Shown: positions 55,139-63,783 of the stretch, piece after piece
Layout: every line of letters starts with the position of its first letter
How positions within the stretch are numbered: position 1 is the first letter of the stretch
Assembly: GCA_018242725.1 (NCBI GenBank)
Contig: JAFEBI010000004.1
Location: 124,001-188,000 of the forward strand
Length of the DNA: 64,000 nucleotides
Reading direction: 5' to 3'
Source: Nitrospira sp.
GTDB lineage: Bacteria > Nitrospirota > Nitrospiria > Nitrospirales > Nitrospiraceae
The notes under the pieces: model-generated
Databases searched by the model: none
Seen by the model: only the letters and a program-made list of their open reading frames with translations
What the model was told of the DNA's origin: nothing
Made by a program: the position numbers and the translations under genes

Positions 55139-55786
55139 TCATTTCTGCCGTACCGACCTCAGCGCCTTGCGCTCGATCATCGTGTCGCCCAGCAGTCGCT
55201 CGATTCCATCCCGCAAGGTGGCGGAGAGTTGCTCCTGCACGTCGTCATTACTGAACCAAAAAACGGTTCGCGAACGAGCCCCTTCGACTCTTCGAATGGT
55301 GGTGCTGTGATCCGACTGATTTTGTGCCTGCACGTGAAAGCGGCTGCTGGTGTCAATGACCGTCGAAAAAACCCGGCTCTTGGCGCTCGCCGAGAAATCT
55401 TGCACCTGTCCGGTGATGACGATGTCCGCATCGGGCACCGAGCCGGCCGGAGCGACACGCACGTTCCAGACACGATCGTTCCACCCACGGGTTTTCAATC
55501 GGTCGGCGAGCCGCTGCGTGAGTATCTCGGCAAGTCGATCGCTCGGCACATTGAAATAGGTCGTTCCTCCCCAAAGATGCGTGCGTGTCCCGACACGGCT
55601 TTTGTCCGTCCGTCGATCCTCAAAGGGTTCGATGACGATCTTGACCTGCTCGATGTCGGTCACCTGGACCATTGGCAGTTTTTCACGCAAGTCCAGAGTC
55701 CGCACCTCTCCCGTTCCCCGACAACCGGCCAACATAGCCGCCACCACGATGGCACAGCCCAGAACTCGCAACGACGATGGCTTCAC
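55139..55786 (-). CDS. Lipoprotein of unknown function (YajG-like fold possible)
   Basis: 215 residues from a GTG at 55786, chosen because GGGAGG lies 6 bases upstream. The N-terminus VLGCAIVVAAMLAGC is a lipoprotein signal with lipobox MLAGC. Mature part: KIVIEPFEDRRTDKSRVGTR, LAEILTQRLADRLKTRGW, DADIVITGQVQDFSAS; this pattern of a strand, a long helix and a DxxLxGxV strand is shared by YajG and many outer-membrane lipoproteins. Ends in a basic tail. Role unknown. Confidence 0.8.
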   Translation of the reverse strand: MKPSSLRVLGCAIVVAAMLAGCRGTGEVRTLDLREKLPMVQVTDIEQVKIVIEPFEDRRTDKSRVGTRTHLWGGTTYFNVPSDRLAEILTQRLADRLKTRGWNDRVWNVRVAPAGSVPDADIVITGQVQDFSASAKSRVFSTVIDTSSRFHVQAQNQSDHSTTIRRVEGARSRTVFWFSNDDVQEQLSATLRDGIERLLGDTMIERKALRSVRQK

Positions 55787-55869
55787 AGGCGCCTCCCTGG
55801 CAAAGTTGGGACATAGTAGTGGGCACAGTCTACCCAAGTTGGGCCTCGGAGACAATTAGGATTACATGG

Positions 55870-56490
55870 TTAGTGAGTAATGATGGGGAGTATCGTCCGA
55901 AACGTCTCACAGACGATATGAGGCAGTTGCCCGTCCCGAACGCTCATGTCCTCAAAAGAAATACACCGCAACACCTTGATCCGTGATCGCTCGGCTACGA
56001 CGGCGGCAATCTGGGCCTTTCGGTCGTGCGTGATCGGGAAGGTATAGCCTTCTCCGCGTTTCCACTCCCAGAGCGCCGGGGACAGCGACAATTCCAACCC
56101 TCTTCCCGCCACTTGGTGAAATCGCCCAAGAAGCTGTTGCCTATAGTGCCGAAGTCCGTCGCCTTCCAACAGCATGGCGCACACCACGTAATGCCCCCAC
56201 CAGACCAGCGTACGGAACGTAAACGTATTCCCGCCCTGAAAGTGTTTGGGATAGTCAAGGTACTGATAGGGGAAATCCTCCAGATGCTCTCCCTTCACCA
56301 GTTGATGGACCTTCGAGTCAAAACCGGGAGGGGTGACGAGCGTGACAGCGTCAAGGTCCGCTTGTAGCGCGTGGTGCGTCCCTTCCAGCATGCGTCGGAT
56401 CTTCGCCGTAACGGCAGCTTTTTTTCGAAACAACTGCGTATCGGCCAGCAGCGTCGTTTCATCATCGGTGAACGCAAGTGACTGAGGCAT
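55870..56490 (-). CDS. Protein of unknown function
   Basis: 206 residues from the ATG at 56490 (MPQSLAFTDD); the longer frame to 56574 runs into the gene upstream and has no better start. Soluble. Notable stretches: LDYPKHFQGGNTFTFRTLVW, WGHYVVCAMLLEGDGLRHYR, GLELSLSPALWEWKRGEGY. I do not recognise a family. Same direction as the three genes around it, so probably one transcript with the lipoprotein 84 bases downstream. Confidence 0.72.
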   Translation of the reverse strand: MPQSLAFTDDETTLLADTQLFRKKAAVTAKIRRMLEGTHHALQADLDAVTLVTPPGFDSKVHQLVKGEHLEDFPYQYLDYPKHFQGGNTFTFRTLVWWGHYVVCAMLLEGDGLRHYRQQLLGRFHQVAGRGLELSLSPALWEWKRGEGYTFPITHDRKAQIAAVVAERSRIKVLRCISFEDMSVRDGQLPHIVCETFRTILPIITH

Positions 56491-56545
56491 GGCATCACAC
56501 AAGGAAGGAACTCGACTATTCCGGCTCTCAGCTGACCGCGCCCCT

Positions 56546-56917
56546 CTATTTTTGGCGCGTTTCAAATGCAGCAACGGTCACATCGTACAGACGCCGGCAG
56601 TCGGCACACCGGAGCCGCACCAGATCCTGAAACACATCCATCTCCCGAAGCGTGAGCGACGCAGCATGGGCAGTGACGCAGGCCTTGAGGTAGTCCTCCC
56701 CTGACGGCTTGTCCCGAAGAGCCGCTTCTCCAGCCGTCTGCTGTGCGGATGAGGCGCGTGATGTGACGCTCGCAATGCTCAGGTGATGGGCGGACTTGCA
56801 GGAACTGCACAGAAGAACCACCGCGTTCTCCTCCGTCATTCGCTTGACCGTCACACAGAGCGGATGAACCGACCAGCACTGCTGGAGAAACGCCCCGCTG
56901 CGAATCACCTGTGTCAT
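56546..56917 (-). CDS. Small Cys-motif protein of unknown function
   Basis: 123 residues from the ATG at 56917, which has GAGG 6 bases upstream. Two C-x2-C pairs, LLCSSCKSAHHLS (about 37-49) and RLRCADCRRLYDV (near the C-terminus), 60 residues apart, could bind one zinc. A helical middle part separates them. Neighbour genes also encode Cys-motif proteins (57015-57305). No family recognised. Confidence 0.7.
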   Translation of the reverse strand: MTQVIRSGAFLQQCWSVHPLCVTVKRMTEENAVVLLCSSCKSAHHLSIASVTSRASSAQQTAGEAALRDKPSGEDYLKACVTAHAASLTLREMDVFQDLVRLRCADCRRLYDVTVAAFETRQK

Positions 56918-57014
56918 GATCGCCTCAATCACCGGTGAGTCAGCCACAAGCCTCCTCACCAATATTCAGTGGACCGCGTCTGGAAATCGAACAGAAGCAG
57001 AAGAGAACCAGAAC

Positions 57015-57305
57015 TCAGGGCATAGCTGCCGCAGGGGATCCACCGTTGTTCGGTGAAGGAATAAGACTCCCCTCCCGCACCGCACGGCAGGCCTTGCACA
57101 CCCGCGGTCTGGCTTTCAAAAAAGAGACTTTCCCACTGGCAAGACAACTGTAATGGACAAATTCGTCACAGACCGTACACCGCGACCACCCTCCACGGAG
57201 CATGGTCTTATCCCGATAAAGATCTTCTTGGCACACCCGGCAGAGACGCGCCAAAACCGGAAGCGTCATCGGCTCCCAGTCTCCGCCAGCTTTTCGAATA
57301 CTCAT
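57015..57305 (-). CDS. Small PHD-finger-like (Cys4-His-Cys3) protein
   Basis: 96 residues (an ATG at 57269 with GGGAG upstream is an alternative start). The cysteines and one histidine follow CRVC-x17-CTVC-x4-HYSC-x15-CKAC, i.e. C-x2-C-x17-C-x2-C-x4-H-x2-C-x15-C-x2-C, which meets the PHD-finger spacing, with the typical aromatic two residues before a late Cys missing. PHD fingers are mainly eukaryotic; in a bacterium the motif may be an independent double zinc site. Upstream neighbour of another Cys-motif gene. Confidence 0.7.
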   Translation of the reverse strand: MSIRKAGGDWEPMTLPVLARLCRVCQEDLYRDKTMLRGGWSRCTVCDEFVHYSCLASGKVSFLKARPRVCKACRAVREGSLIPSPNNGGSPAAAMP

Positions 57306-57500
57306 GGGGCGGCAGTATAGCGGGGCAATCACGTGAAAAACAAGCAAGCGAAGATTATGCGGAGCCCCCCTATCAATCACAGGTCACCAATGGAAATGTT
57401 CGCCCAGCCAGCACTGGAGGAACCTCGGAAGAGTGTGGTGAGCACGATCACAGTAGTACGGATCGTTTCTCGTCACTGCACGAATGGATCAGCAACGGAT

Positions 57501-57977
57501 CTATGGCTTACATTCACCGATGCGTTCGATCACAGCTTTGGTTTTCATGTAAACCAGCCCCTTGGGAGTATCCGTCTTGTCCTCACGTACTCGCTCTATT
57601 CTCGCTGTGGTATAGATTCCGTCGATTTTCTGGATACTCTTGCCGAGGCCCGTCGTGCACGTTCGTTGGGAGGAGATTTTCCCTTTTCCGATATCGATGG
57701 GACCTTCGCACAACCCATTTTTGTCTTTACCGACACCTAACAAGCTCTCAAGACTATTCGATCTCGCGCAAAACTCAACGATCATGGGCGTTGAGTTGCG
57801 TTTCTCGACCATTTCTGGAGCGGGCAGAGGATTGATCACCTCAAGCACCTCTTCTTTGGTGCGCCACTGTCCCTGCTGAATCGTATCATCCGCGAGGCTA
57901 CGACCGACGGGCAAAAAAGCAAGCGTGGAAACTATGGACACTATTGCAAACATACGGTAGCGAGGGTCAATCTGCAT
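57501..57977 (-). CDS. Exported DUF3617-like protein
   Basis: 158 residues from the ATG at 57977 (MQIDPRYRMFAIV). Signal peptide up to GRSLA-DD. The mature part begins IQQGQWRTKEEV, then has Cys residues in EFCARSNS, GLCEGP, RTCTTG, and a final ECKP, the layout of DUF3617 proteins (G-x-W near the N-terminus, spaced Cys). Function unknown. It directly follows the SBP56-like gene by 65 bases in the same direction, so may be co-transcribed. Confidence 0.7.
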   Translation of the reverse strand: MQIDPRYRMFAIVSIVSTLAFLPVGRSLADDTIQQGQWRTKEEVLEVINPLPAPEMVEKRNSTPMIVEFCARSNSLESLLGVGKDKNGLCEGPIDIGKGKISSQRTCTTGLGKSIQKIDGIYTTARIERVREDKTDTPKGLVYMKTKAVIERIGECKP

Positions 57978-58042
57978 TGCTGTAACCGCATGAGATGGTT
58001 GAAAAACTGTCGCAATAGTAACCACTCCCATCCCCAAACGGT

Positions 58043-59383
58043 CTACTTCATTGCCACTCCATGCGGCCTTGCGGGGAATGCAAACGCCGTATTGAAGTCC
58101 AAATTAAAACGGGTGTCGAGTGTCAGGGTCTCAGAGGTGACCTTAATCACATGAATCTTATGATCCCCCTCGAAATGGATCTTGCCGAAACTATCCTCAT
58201 TGAGAAAGTAGTCAGTGACGACCAAGCGAGAGTCATCCTGGGTGAGATGAACGCTGTGGGGGCCTGTGTTTCTACCAAGGGTCACGACTGACTTTTGGGC
58301 AAAATGCTCGACATCACTGATGTCCAGCATACCGACTTGCCCAGCCTCAAACGACGCAAAGATGAGGCGGTCTCCACGCTTGGGCATGGCAAGAAGCTGG
58401 ACCATGCCACCGTCGGTAGGAACCTCTATATGCGGAACAATATCATCGCAATCAAACGCCTGTACGACTCTCCCATTGGTGGGATCCACAGTATAGACCA
58501 GACCACTAAACATGTTCACAGTGATAGCCCGTCCATGCGGATCGCCCGGAATGAGTTTCACATCCATGGATCCGAGCGTCTCCGGCAGCATGACCGTCCG
58601 GACGATTCGCCGCTTCGCCAAATCCCAAAACCGTAGCGCACCGCGCAATTCAACTGGGCCAGGCCAGACATTCAAGGTAGTGACAGGGTTGATGAAGTCA
58701 GTGGTGACCAGCCGATTATGCTTAAAATCAGCCGAAATCCCATGTGGATTGAAACCTTCCAACGATGAGCCATCGAGTGGAGCCTCGAACGGAGTGACAC
58801 CAGGAACACCGGGATACTCTGCGATGAATTGAAGATTCCGGTCAAATTCAGCGAGTTGTCCCGGCGTTCCCCCCGTCGCCGAACCCATCTGTGTGACGAG
58901 AAATCCTCCATCCGGCAGGGGCAAAAAATCGTCGGTAATGCTCGAGTTCGGGGCACTTTTCGAAAACAGAAATCTCGGATGGCGGGCGTCTGATACATCA
59001 AAGAAGAAAATGCCCTTCTGCCCCTTTAAGACACTGAGCAATCCACCGCAGGCGAGGATATTCTTGTCCGCAGACAGATGACAGTGGTGCGGCTCGTTCC
59101 CCACATTCCCCGGTGGGGGGATGGGCACTGTCCGAATTACTCGACCATAATTGTCGGAGTGTTCATTGAAATCGATGACTGCCAAAAAATCTGGCGCCAC
59201 TCGGTTCTGATCGCCAGCCCAAACGTAGAGAGTCTTTTCCTTGTCGCCATTTCCATGTCCATGGCTCTCGTGAGCCTGGACTATGGAGCCACCCCAAAGG
59301 CTTCCTCCTCCCAGCAATAGGCCTCCTATCACGAGTACAATTGCATTGAGAGTGTGGCTATATTCTCGGCTAAGGTTTCGCAC
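58043..59383 (-). CDS. Exported SBP56 / methanethiol-oxidase-like protein
   Basis: 446 residues. N-terminal hydrophobic segment (about 14-36, ending IVQA-HE) indicates export. The rest is a beta-propeller with conserved His motifs: NEPHHCHLSADKNILACGG, FNPHGISADFKHNRLVTTDF, TGPHSVHLTQDDSRLVVTDY and final RPHGVAMK. These His residues are placed as in the selenium-binding protein/methanethiol oxidase family, where they bind copper. A periplasmic sulfur- or copper-linked oxidase is possible. Other beta-propeller families could also explain it. Confidence 0.72.
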   Translation of the reverse strand: MRNLSREYSHTLNAIVLVIGGLLLGGGSLWGGSIVQAHESHGHGNGDKEKTLYVWAGDQNRVAPDFLAVIDFNEHSDNYGRVIRTVPIPPPGNVGNEPHHCHLSADKNILACGGLLSVLKGQKGIFFFDVSDARHPRFLFSKSAPNSSITDDFLPLPDGGFLVTQMGSATGGTPGQLAEFDRNLQFIAEYPGVPGVTPFEAPLDGSSLEGFNPHGISADFKHNRLVTTDFINPVTTLNVWPGPVELRGALRFWDLAKRRIVRTVMLPETLGSMDVKLIPGDPHGRAITVNMFSGLVYTVDPTNGRVVQAFDCDDIVPHIEVPTDGGMVQLLAMPKRGDRLIFASFEAGQVGMLDISDVEHFAQKSVVTLGRNTGPHSVHLTQDDSRLVVTDYFLNEDSFGKIHFEGDHKIHVIKVTSETLTLDTRFNLDFNTAFAFPARPHGVAMK

Positions 59384-59836
59384 GTATAGTCTCCTTCATC
59401 ATCGTCACGGTGAAACATGCAGTAGGTTCCGCTGAGCGACTACGACAATCATCCAGTCCGCAGCGATTTAAGATCCTCGACATCGTCATTGCCTCGGTGG
59501 AGTAGTGGGACTAAGGTTTCCCTCAGCAAGCTACGGACATCATCTAAACTCAACTGTGAAGGCTTCTCGGAAACAGAGATTCTCCTCGTAGCAACGCCTG
59601 AACTCCTAATTCATTGTTGCGACACGTGTCAACCTCAGTCTCACCCGCTACCCTTCGGAATCCTTCGGTCGAGCGATCAGAATGAGCCTCCGCTCTCCTC
59701 GTTCACGCCTGATGGCTTGTGAAGCCTCCCAGAGAAACGATAAAAAGCCAGTTGCCCCGTCCTCATATGTTTGACACCCTTCAGATCGTTTGTTACTCTC
59801 CGCGCGAATTGGCAGACAGGTAGAAAGCTGGACGTC
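59384..59836. other. Gap between the SBP56-like gene and the prenyl synthase gene
   Basis: 453 bases between divergent genes. No gene seen. It holds the likely ispA promoter (59771-59799) and a minus-strand TTGACA near 59622 without a good -10. Confidence 0.5.
59771..59799 (+). promoter_or_regulatory. Possible promoter of the prenyl synthase gene
   Basis: Perfect TTGACA (59771-59776), 17-base spacer, weak TACTCT (59794-59799). About 30 bases before the ATG at 59837. Confidence 0.4.
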
Positions 59837-60727
59837 ATGAACATCGCTGACTATCTCGAACGGAAACGGCTCGACGTGGATCAATTCCTCGATCTGGTTG
59901 CACCTCCATCCATGACCCCGCCCACGACACTGCATGAGAGCCTGCGCTACAGCCTGATGGCAGGCGGAAAACGAGTCCGACCGATTTTGACGATTGCCGC
60001 TGCGGAAGCGCTGGGCCAACCCCCTCCCGGCCTGATGGCCGTCGCCTGTTCATTGGAGCTCATCCATACCTACTCGCTGATCCACGATGATCTGCCTGCA
60101 ATGGACAACGACGATTTTCGCCGTGGGAAACCGACGAACCATAAAGTCTATGGCGAAGCCATGGCCATCCTCGCCGGCGACGCGCTCCTGACGATGGCCT
60201 TCGACTTGGTCAGTCGACCGGATCTTATGAAAGGGTGCGATCCCGTTCAGCAAGTCCGCATCATTCAGGAATTGGCCTTTGGGTCCGGCACTATGGGCAT
60301 GGTGGGTGGCCAAGTGTTCGACATTCAGGCTGAAAATAAAGACATTGATCTCCCAACCCTTCAGAATATTCACAAGCATAAAACCGGCATGCTGATACGC
60401 GCTGCGGTCCGCATGGGCGCCATTGCCGCAGGAGCCGACGACCGCCAACTCGATGACATGACCGGCTATGCCGAAGACATCGGCCTGGCATTTCAAATCG
60501 CCGATGACGTGCTGAACGTTACCGGCACGCGTGAAGAGTTGGGGAAGAATCCTAATACCGATGCGGAACGTGGGAAGAAAACCTATCCCACATTCTACGG
60601 AGTGGATGGGGCAAAGCAACTGGCCGACGATTGTGTCACTCGCGCGATCACCCGCTTATCGTCCTTCGGCCCCTCTGCCGACCCGCTGCGCGAGATCGCG
60701 CGATACATCACTGCTCGCAAAAACTAA
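59837..60727 (+). CDS. ispA: Short/medium-chain trans-prenyl diphosphate synthase (FPP/GGPP synthase)
   Basis: 296 residues. First Asp-rich motif DDLPAMDNDD (HDDLPAMDNDDFRRGKPTNH), GGKRVRP upstream, second motif FQIADDVLNVTG. In the second motif the last Asp of DDxxD is Asn (DDVLN). Residues before the first motif are short (Leu/Ile-Tyr-Ser), compatible with a C15 or C20 product; which one is not certain. First of three isoprenoid genes (HpnA-like, CruF-like), with MEP-pathway ispE in the window too. Confidence 0.93.
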   Translation: MNIADYLERKRLDVDQFLDLVAPPSMTPPTTLHESLRYSLMAGGKRVRPILTIAAAEALGQPPPGLMAVACSLELIHTYSLIHDDLPAMDNDDFRRGKPTNHKVYGEAMAILAGDALLTMAFDLVSRPDLMKGCDPVQQVRIIQELAFGSGTMGMVGGQVFDIQAENKDIDLPTLQNIHKHKTGMLIRAAVRMGAIAAGADDRQLDDMTGYAEDIGLAFQIADDVLNVTGTREELGKNPNTDAERGKKTYPTFYGVDGAKQLADDCVTRAITRLSSFGPSADPLREIARYITARKN

Positions 60728-60814
60728 GAGCTCATCGCATATGGCTTATGGCGCAAACATAGGATTAGGTTTTTTTGCTGCCAGCTATGCGCCACCTGCC
60801 ATTCGCTCTCCTCG

Positions 60815-61798
60815 ATGAAAGCTCTCGTCACAGGCGCAACCGGGTTTGTTGGAGCTGCGGTTGCCCGGGCCCTCGTAGGAGCCGGTACCGACGTTCGTGT
60901 CTTGGCTCGGCCTGAAGCCGACCTCACAAACCTACAGGGTCTTCCGGTTGAACGAGTCGCGGGGGATTTGCGTGACCCCGCATCACTCCGCGCCGCGCTC
61001 AGCACCTGCCGCCGCCTCTATCACGTCGCGGCACACTACGCCCTCTGGGCCAAGCATCCCTCCATCTTTTACGACGTCAACGTGGCCGGCACCAGAAATC
61101 TACTGGAGGCCGCGCGCGAGGTCGGCGTGGAACGGACGGTCTATTGCAGCACCATCGGCGCCATCGGCTTACCACCTGGTGGCGGGCTCGGAACAGAAGA
61201 GACACCGGTCTCCCTCGAACAGATGGCCGGTCACTATAAACGGTCGAAATACTTAGCCGAACAAGAGGTGCACAGGCTGGCCAAGGAGGGCTTGCCGGTG
61301 GTCATCGTCAATCCCAGCGCCCCGGTCGGAGAGGGCGACGTCAAACCGACGCCCACCGGCCAGGTCATCGTCGATTTCATGAAGGGGCGGATGCCGGCCT
61401 ACATCGAAACTGGGATGAATATCATCGATGTGGATGACGTCGCGACCGGCCATCTGCTCGCGATGGAGAAAGGTCGCCAAGGCGAGCGGTATATCCTCGG
61501 CTCTACGAATCTCTTACTGCGTGAAGTGTTTGAGATCCTCAGCCGATTGACCGGGCTCAAAGCGCCATCCGTGAAACTTCCGCGAGGTGCGGTGCTGCCG
61601 CTCGCCTACCTCAATCACTGGTTTGCCAATGTGACGGGTCTCCCTCCACGCATTCCGTTGGAAGGCGTAAAGATGGCCAAATACAAGATGCACTACGATT
61701 GCAGCAAGGCCATCCGAGAACTTGGACTGCCGCAGCATCCTCCCGAAGTTGCGCTGGGCAAGGCCGTCCGGTGGTTCAAATCTCACGGATACGCATGA
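60815..61798 (+). CDS. hpnA: Hopanoid-associated sugar epimerase HpnA-like
   Basis: 327-residue short-chain dehydrogenase/epimerase. NAD-binding VTGATGFVGAAVARAL, catalytic-type Y-x3-K in GHYKRSKYLAEQE, plus VNPSAPVGEGDVKPTPTG, the HpnA signature region. HpnA is tied to elongated hopanoid side chains. Follows the prenyl synthase by 87 bases and precedes a carotenoid gene. Confidence 0.88.
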   Translation: MKALVTGATGFVGAAVARALVGAGTDVRVLARPEADLTNLQGLPVERVAGDLRDPASLRAALSTCRRLYHVAAHYALWAKHPSIFYDVNVAGTRNLLEAAREVGVERTVYCSTIGAIGLPPGGGLGTEETPVSLEQMAGHYKRSKYLAEQEVHRLAKEGLPVVIVNPSAPVGEGDVKPTPTGQVIVDFMKGRMPAYIETGMNIIDVDDVATGHLLAMEKGRQGERYILGSTNLLLREVFEILSRLTGLKAPSVKLPRGAVLPLAYLNHWFANVTGLPPRIPLEGVKMAKYKMHYDCSKAIRELGLPQHPPEVALGKAVRWFKSHGYA

Positions 61799-61882
61799 CG
61801 GCACGCCTACGAGCGTCGCGGTGAGTCATGAGGGCTACGCTATTCGGCAACTCAACACGAAGCACTCACCACTCAACATCTC

Positions 61883-62674
61883 ATGGAAAGTCTTGACCTC
61901 TTTTTCAAGACCATTGTCCTGCGACCTTATGTCTTTGTTTTTCTTGCCGCCTTTCTCTTTTCCGCCATCAAGCTGATCGGATGGCCACGAACCTGGCGGT
62001 TCTGGCTGATCAGCTGGAGCACCGCCTTTGTCTGTGAATTTTCGTCGACCAGAACCGGCATCCCCTTCGGTTGGTACTTCTATAATGGTTCGACGATCGG
62101 ACAGGAGCTCTATTTTTTCGACGTGCCGTTCATGGATTCCATCTCATTCAGCTTTCTCCTCTTTGCCTCCTACTGTGTGGCACTTGGGCTCCTGCTCCCG
62201 TTTGATGTTACGTTGAAGAACGACCGGTCTTCTCTCAAACCGTTGCGCTTTGATGTCACTGCCCGCACAAGTTGGGCGGTCTATGGACTGACTGCCTTGC
62301 TGTTTGCCTTCATCGATATGGTCATTGACCCGGTGGCCTTGCGCGGCGACCGTTGGTTCTTGGGAAAAATCTATTACTACCCCGATCCCGGATGGCACTT
62401 CGGGGTCCCCTTTGCAAACTATGTAGGTTGGGCAGTAGTCGGACTGATTTCGCTGGCGCTGTATATTCCATTGGACCGACGCCTCACTTCATTCATACCA
62501 CCCCCACCTGTGGCCCAGCGCCTCCTACTCGGAATCGGGCTATATTACGGCGTCTTAGCCTTTAACCTCGGCATGACATTTTGGATTGGTGAAACGTTCA
62601 TGGGTATCAGCGGTTTGCTGATGCATCTCCCGATCGTCATGATCTTGACCTCTCGCCTTGTTATCCGCCAATAG
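61883..62674 (+). CDS. Carotenoid biosynthesis membrane protein (CruF/DUF422)
   Basis: 263 residues, six to seven membrane segments. CEFSSTRTGIPFGWYFYNGS, VPFMDSISFSFL, and IDPVALRGDRWFLGKIYYYP with PFANYVGW afterwards are the conserved parts of the CruF / bisanhydrobacterioruberin hydratase family, which hydrates carotenoid ends. It ends within an overlapping frame; the next gene starts downstream at 62760. Confidence 0.85.
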   Translation: MESLDLFFKTIVLRPYVFVFLAAFLFSAIKLIGWPRTWRFWLISWSTAFVCEFSSTRTGIPFGWYFYNGSTIGQELYFFDVPFMDSISFSFLLFASYCVALGLLLPFDVTLKNDRSSLKPLRFDVTARTSWAVYGLTALLFAFIDMVIDPVALRGDRWFLGKIYYYPDPGWHFGVPFANYVGWAVVGLISLALYIPLDRRLTSFIPPPPVAQRLLLGIGLYYGVLAFNLGMTFWIGETFMGISGLLMHLPIVMILTSRLVIRQ

Positions 62675-62759
62675 ATGCACCTCGCCGCACAGTGGGGTGA
62701 CATTCAGGCCAAAGAATTTGTATAGTCAGATGAGCGTCATGCCAAGGGAAGTCATCGCA

Positions 62760-63182
62760 ATGGACAGGCAGATGTACTCAGACCCCATTGATCAAGAACA
62801 CCCACGACACAGTCGTACTGTGTTCGGTCAGGCAGTGAGATCAAGCCGCAATCGATCTGCCACAGGCGGTATCCTGCTCCTCACAGGCTTGTCGTTTTGC
62901 CTGATGGCGTTAGCCCCCGTACCGGAACTCCTGCACGTGCTGGGCATCGTGACGTCCATTGATGAGAAGCATATTGACGTGAAAACTGCGAAAGGACAGG
63001 TCGTATCGGTCCTGCTGACCAAGCAGGTCAAATACAAGAACAAAAACAACCCGAAATCACTCGACCCGCCCGCCGTCGGCGACCGCGTCATCATCGAAGC
63101 GTCACGAGACGAGAAAAACAAGAAAGTCACCGCGACGGTCGTGCACTATTCACCAGGCAGCATTCCTCCACCTCCACAATAA
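62760..63182 (+). CDS. Membrane-anchored protein with a DUF5666-like OB-fold domain
   Basis: 140 residues from the ATG at 62760 (AAGGGAAG 8 bases upstream). One membrane helix (about 36-54, ILLLTGLSFCLMALAP), then HVLGIVTSIDEKHIDVKTAK and a strand-rich part ending in a Pro-rich tail. The 'GIVTSIDEKHIDVKT' pattern is like DUF5666/OB-fold metal-related domains. Starts 85 bases after the carotenoid gene and 3 bases before the next gene. Confidence 0.75.
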   Translation: MDRQMYSDPIDQEHPRHSRTVFGQAVRSSRNRSATGGILLLTGLSFCLMALAPVPELLHVLGIVTSIDEKHIDVKTAKGQVVSVLLTKQVKYKNKNNPKSLDPPAVGDRVIIEASRDEKNKKVTATVVHYSPGSIPPPPQ

Positions 63183-63185
63183 ACC

Positions 63186-63644
63186 ATGCCGACCCTTCGC
63201 TTCGCACGAGCCGTCCATGAGTCGCCCTTTCACGGAGGGTTGCGCCAGGCCTTTCTGCGGGTGTTCATCACCGGCATCGCCGTCTTCCTGGCTATCGCCG
63301 TTGTTCCTGGGTTGGAGGCCAACAGTTTCGGTGCCGGTGTGGCCGCCGTACTGGTCTTGACCTTCTTGAACCTCATCCTTCGCCCCATTTTGTTTCTGCT
63401 CACGTTGCCGCTGATCGTCTTTACGCTTGGACTCTTTCTGGTGGTGCTGAACGCACTGCTGCTTGAACTGACCGCGTTTTTCGTGAAGGGGTTCACGGTC
63501 TCAGGGTTCTGGGCTTCAGTCGGGGGTGCGTTGGTCATCAGCCTGGTCACAACAGTCCTCAACGGCTGGACAATTGACCGCCGCTTCCCTCCTGATCTTC
63601 AAGAGGAGCCTCGTCGGCCACCCAAGATCATCAATCCGAATTGA
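63186..63644 (+). CDS. Phage holin family 4 / YvlD-type membrane protein
   Basis: 152 residues, four membrane segments (about 25-45, 48-68, 72-95, 108-128). Matches the 'four-TM phage holin superfamily IV' family, which despite its name is a common chromosomal membrane protein (YvlD). Key strings: VLVLTFLNLILRPILFLLTL and FWASVGGALVISLVTTVLNG. No phage genes are near, so a lysis role is not implied. Starts 3 bases after the preceding stop. Confidence 0.88.
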   Translation: MPTLRFARAVHESPFHGGLRQAFLRVFITGIAVFLAIAVVPGLEANSFGAGVAAVLVLTFLNLILRPILFLLTLPLIVFTLGLFLVVLNALLLELTAFFVKGFTVSGFWASVGGALVISLVTTVLNGWTIDRRFPPDLQEEPRRPPKIINPN

Positions 63645-63658
63645 GCCCACGCGATGAT

Positions 63659-63683
63659 AAAAAGGGCTACCGGTAGCCGGTAG
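63659..63683 (-). terminator. Possible terminator for the 48-residue membrane protein gene
   Basis: Minus strand: CTACCGG and CCGGTAG pair around a 3-base loop (63667-63683), then CCC and five T (63659-63663). Contains a perfect 14-base palindrome (63665-63678). It is about 100 bases beyond the stop at 63784. Confidence 0.4.
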
Positions 63684-63783
63684 GGAATCACAATGGCCCG
63701 CCGAGGTACGTCATCAATGGGCCATGTCTTTTGAAAAAGAACCAGTAATCACTTCGCGTCCACTCTCTCGCCGATCGGCACCG

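Noticed and set aside
63186-63644. Prophage remnant suggested by a holin-family protein
   Set aside because: The family is a common chromosomal membrane protein and no other phage gene is present.
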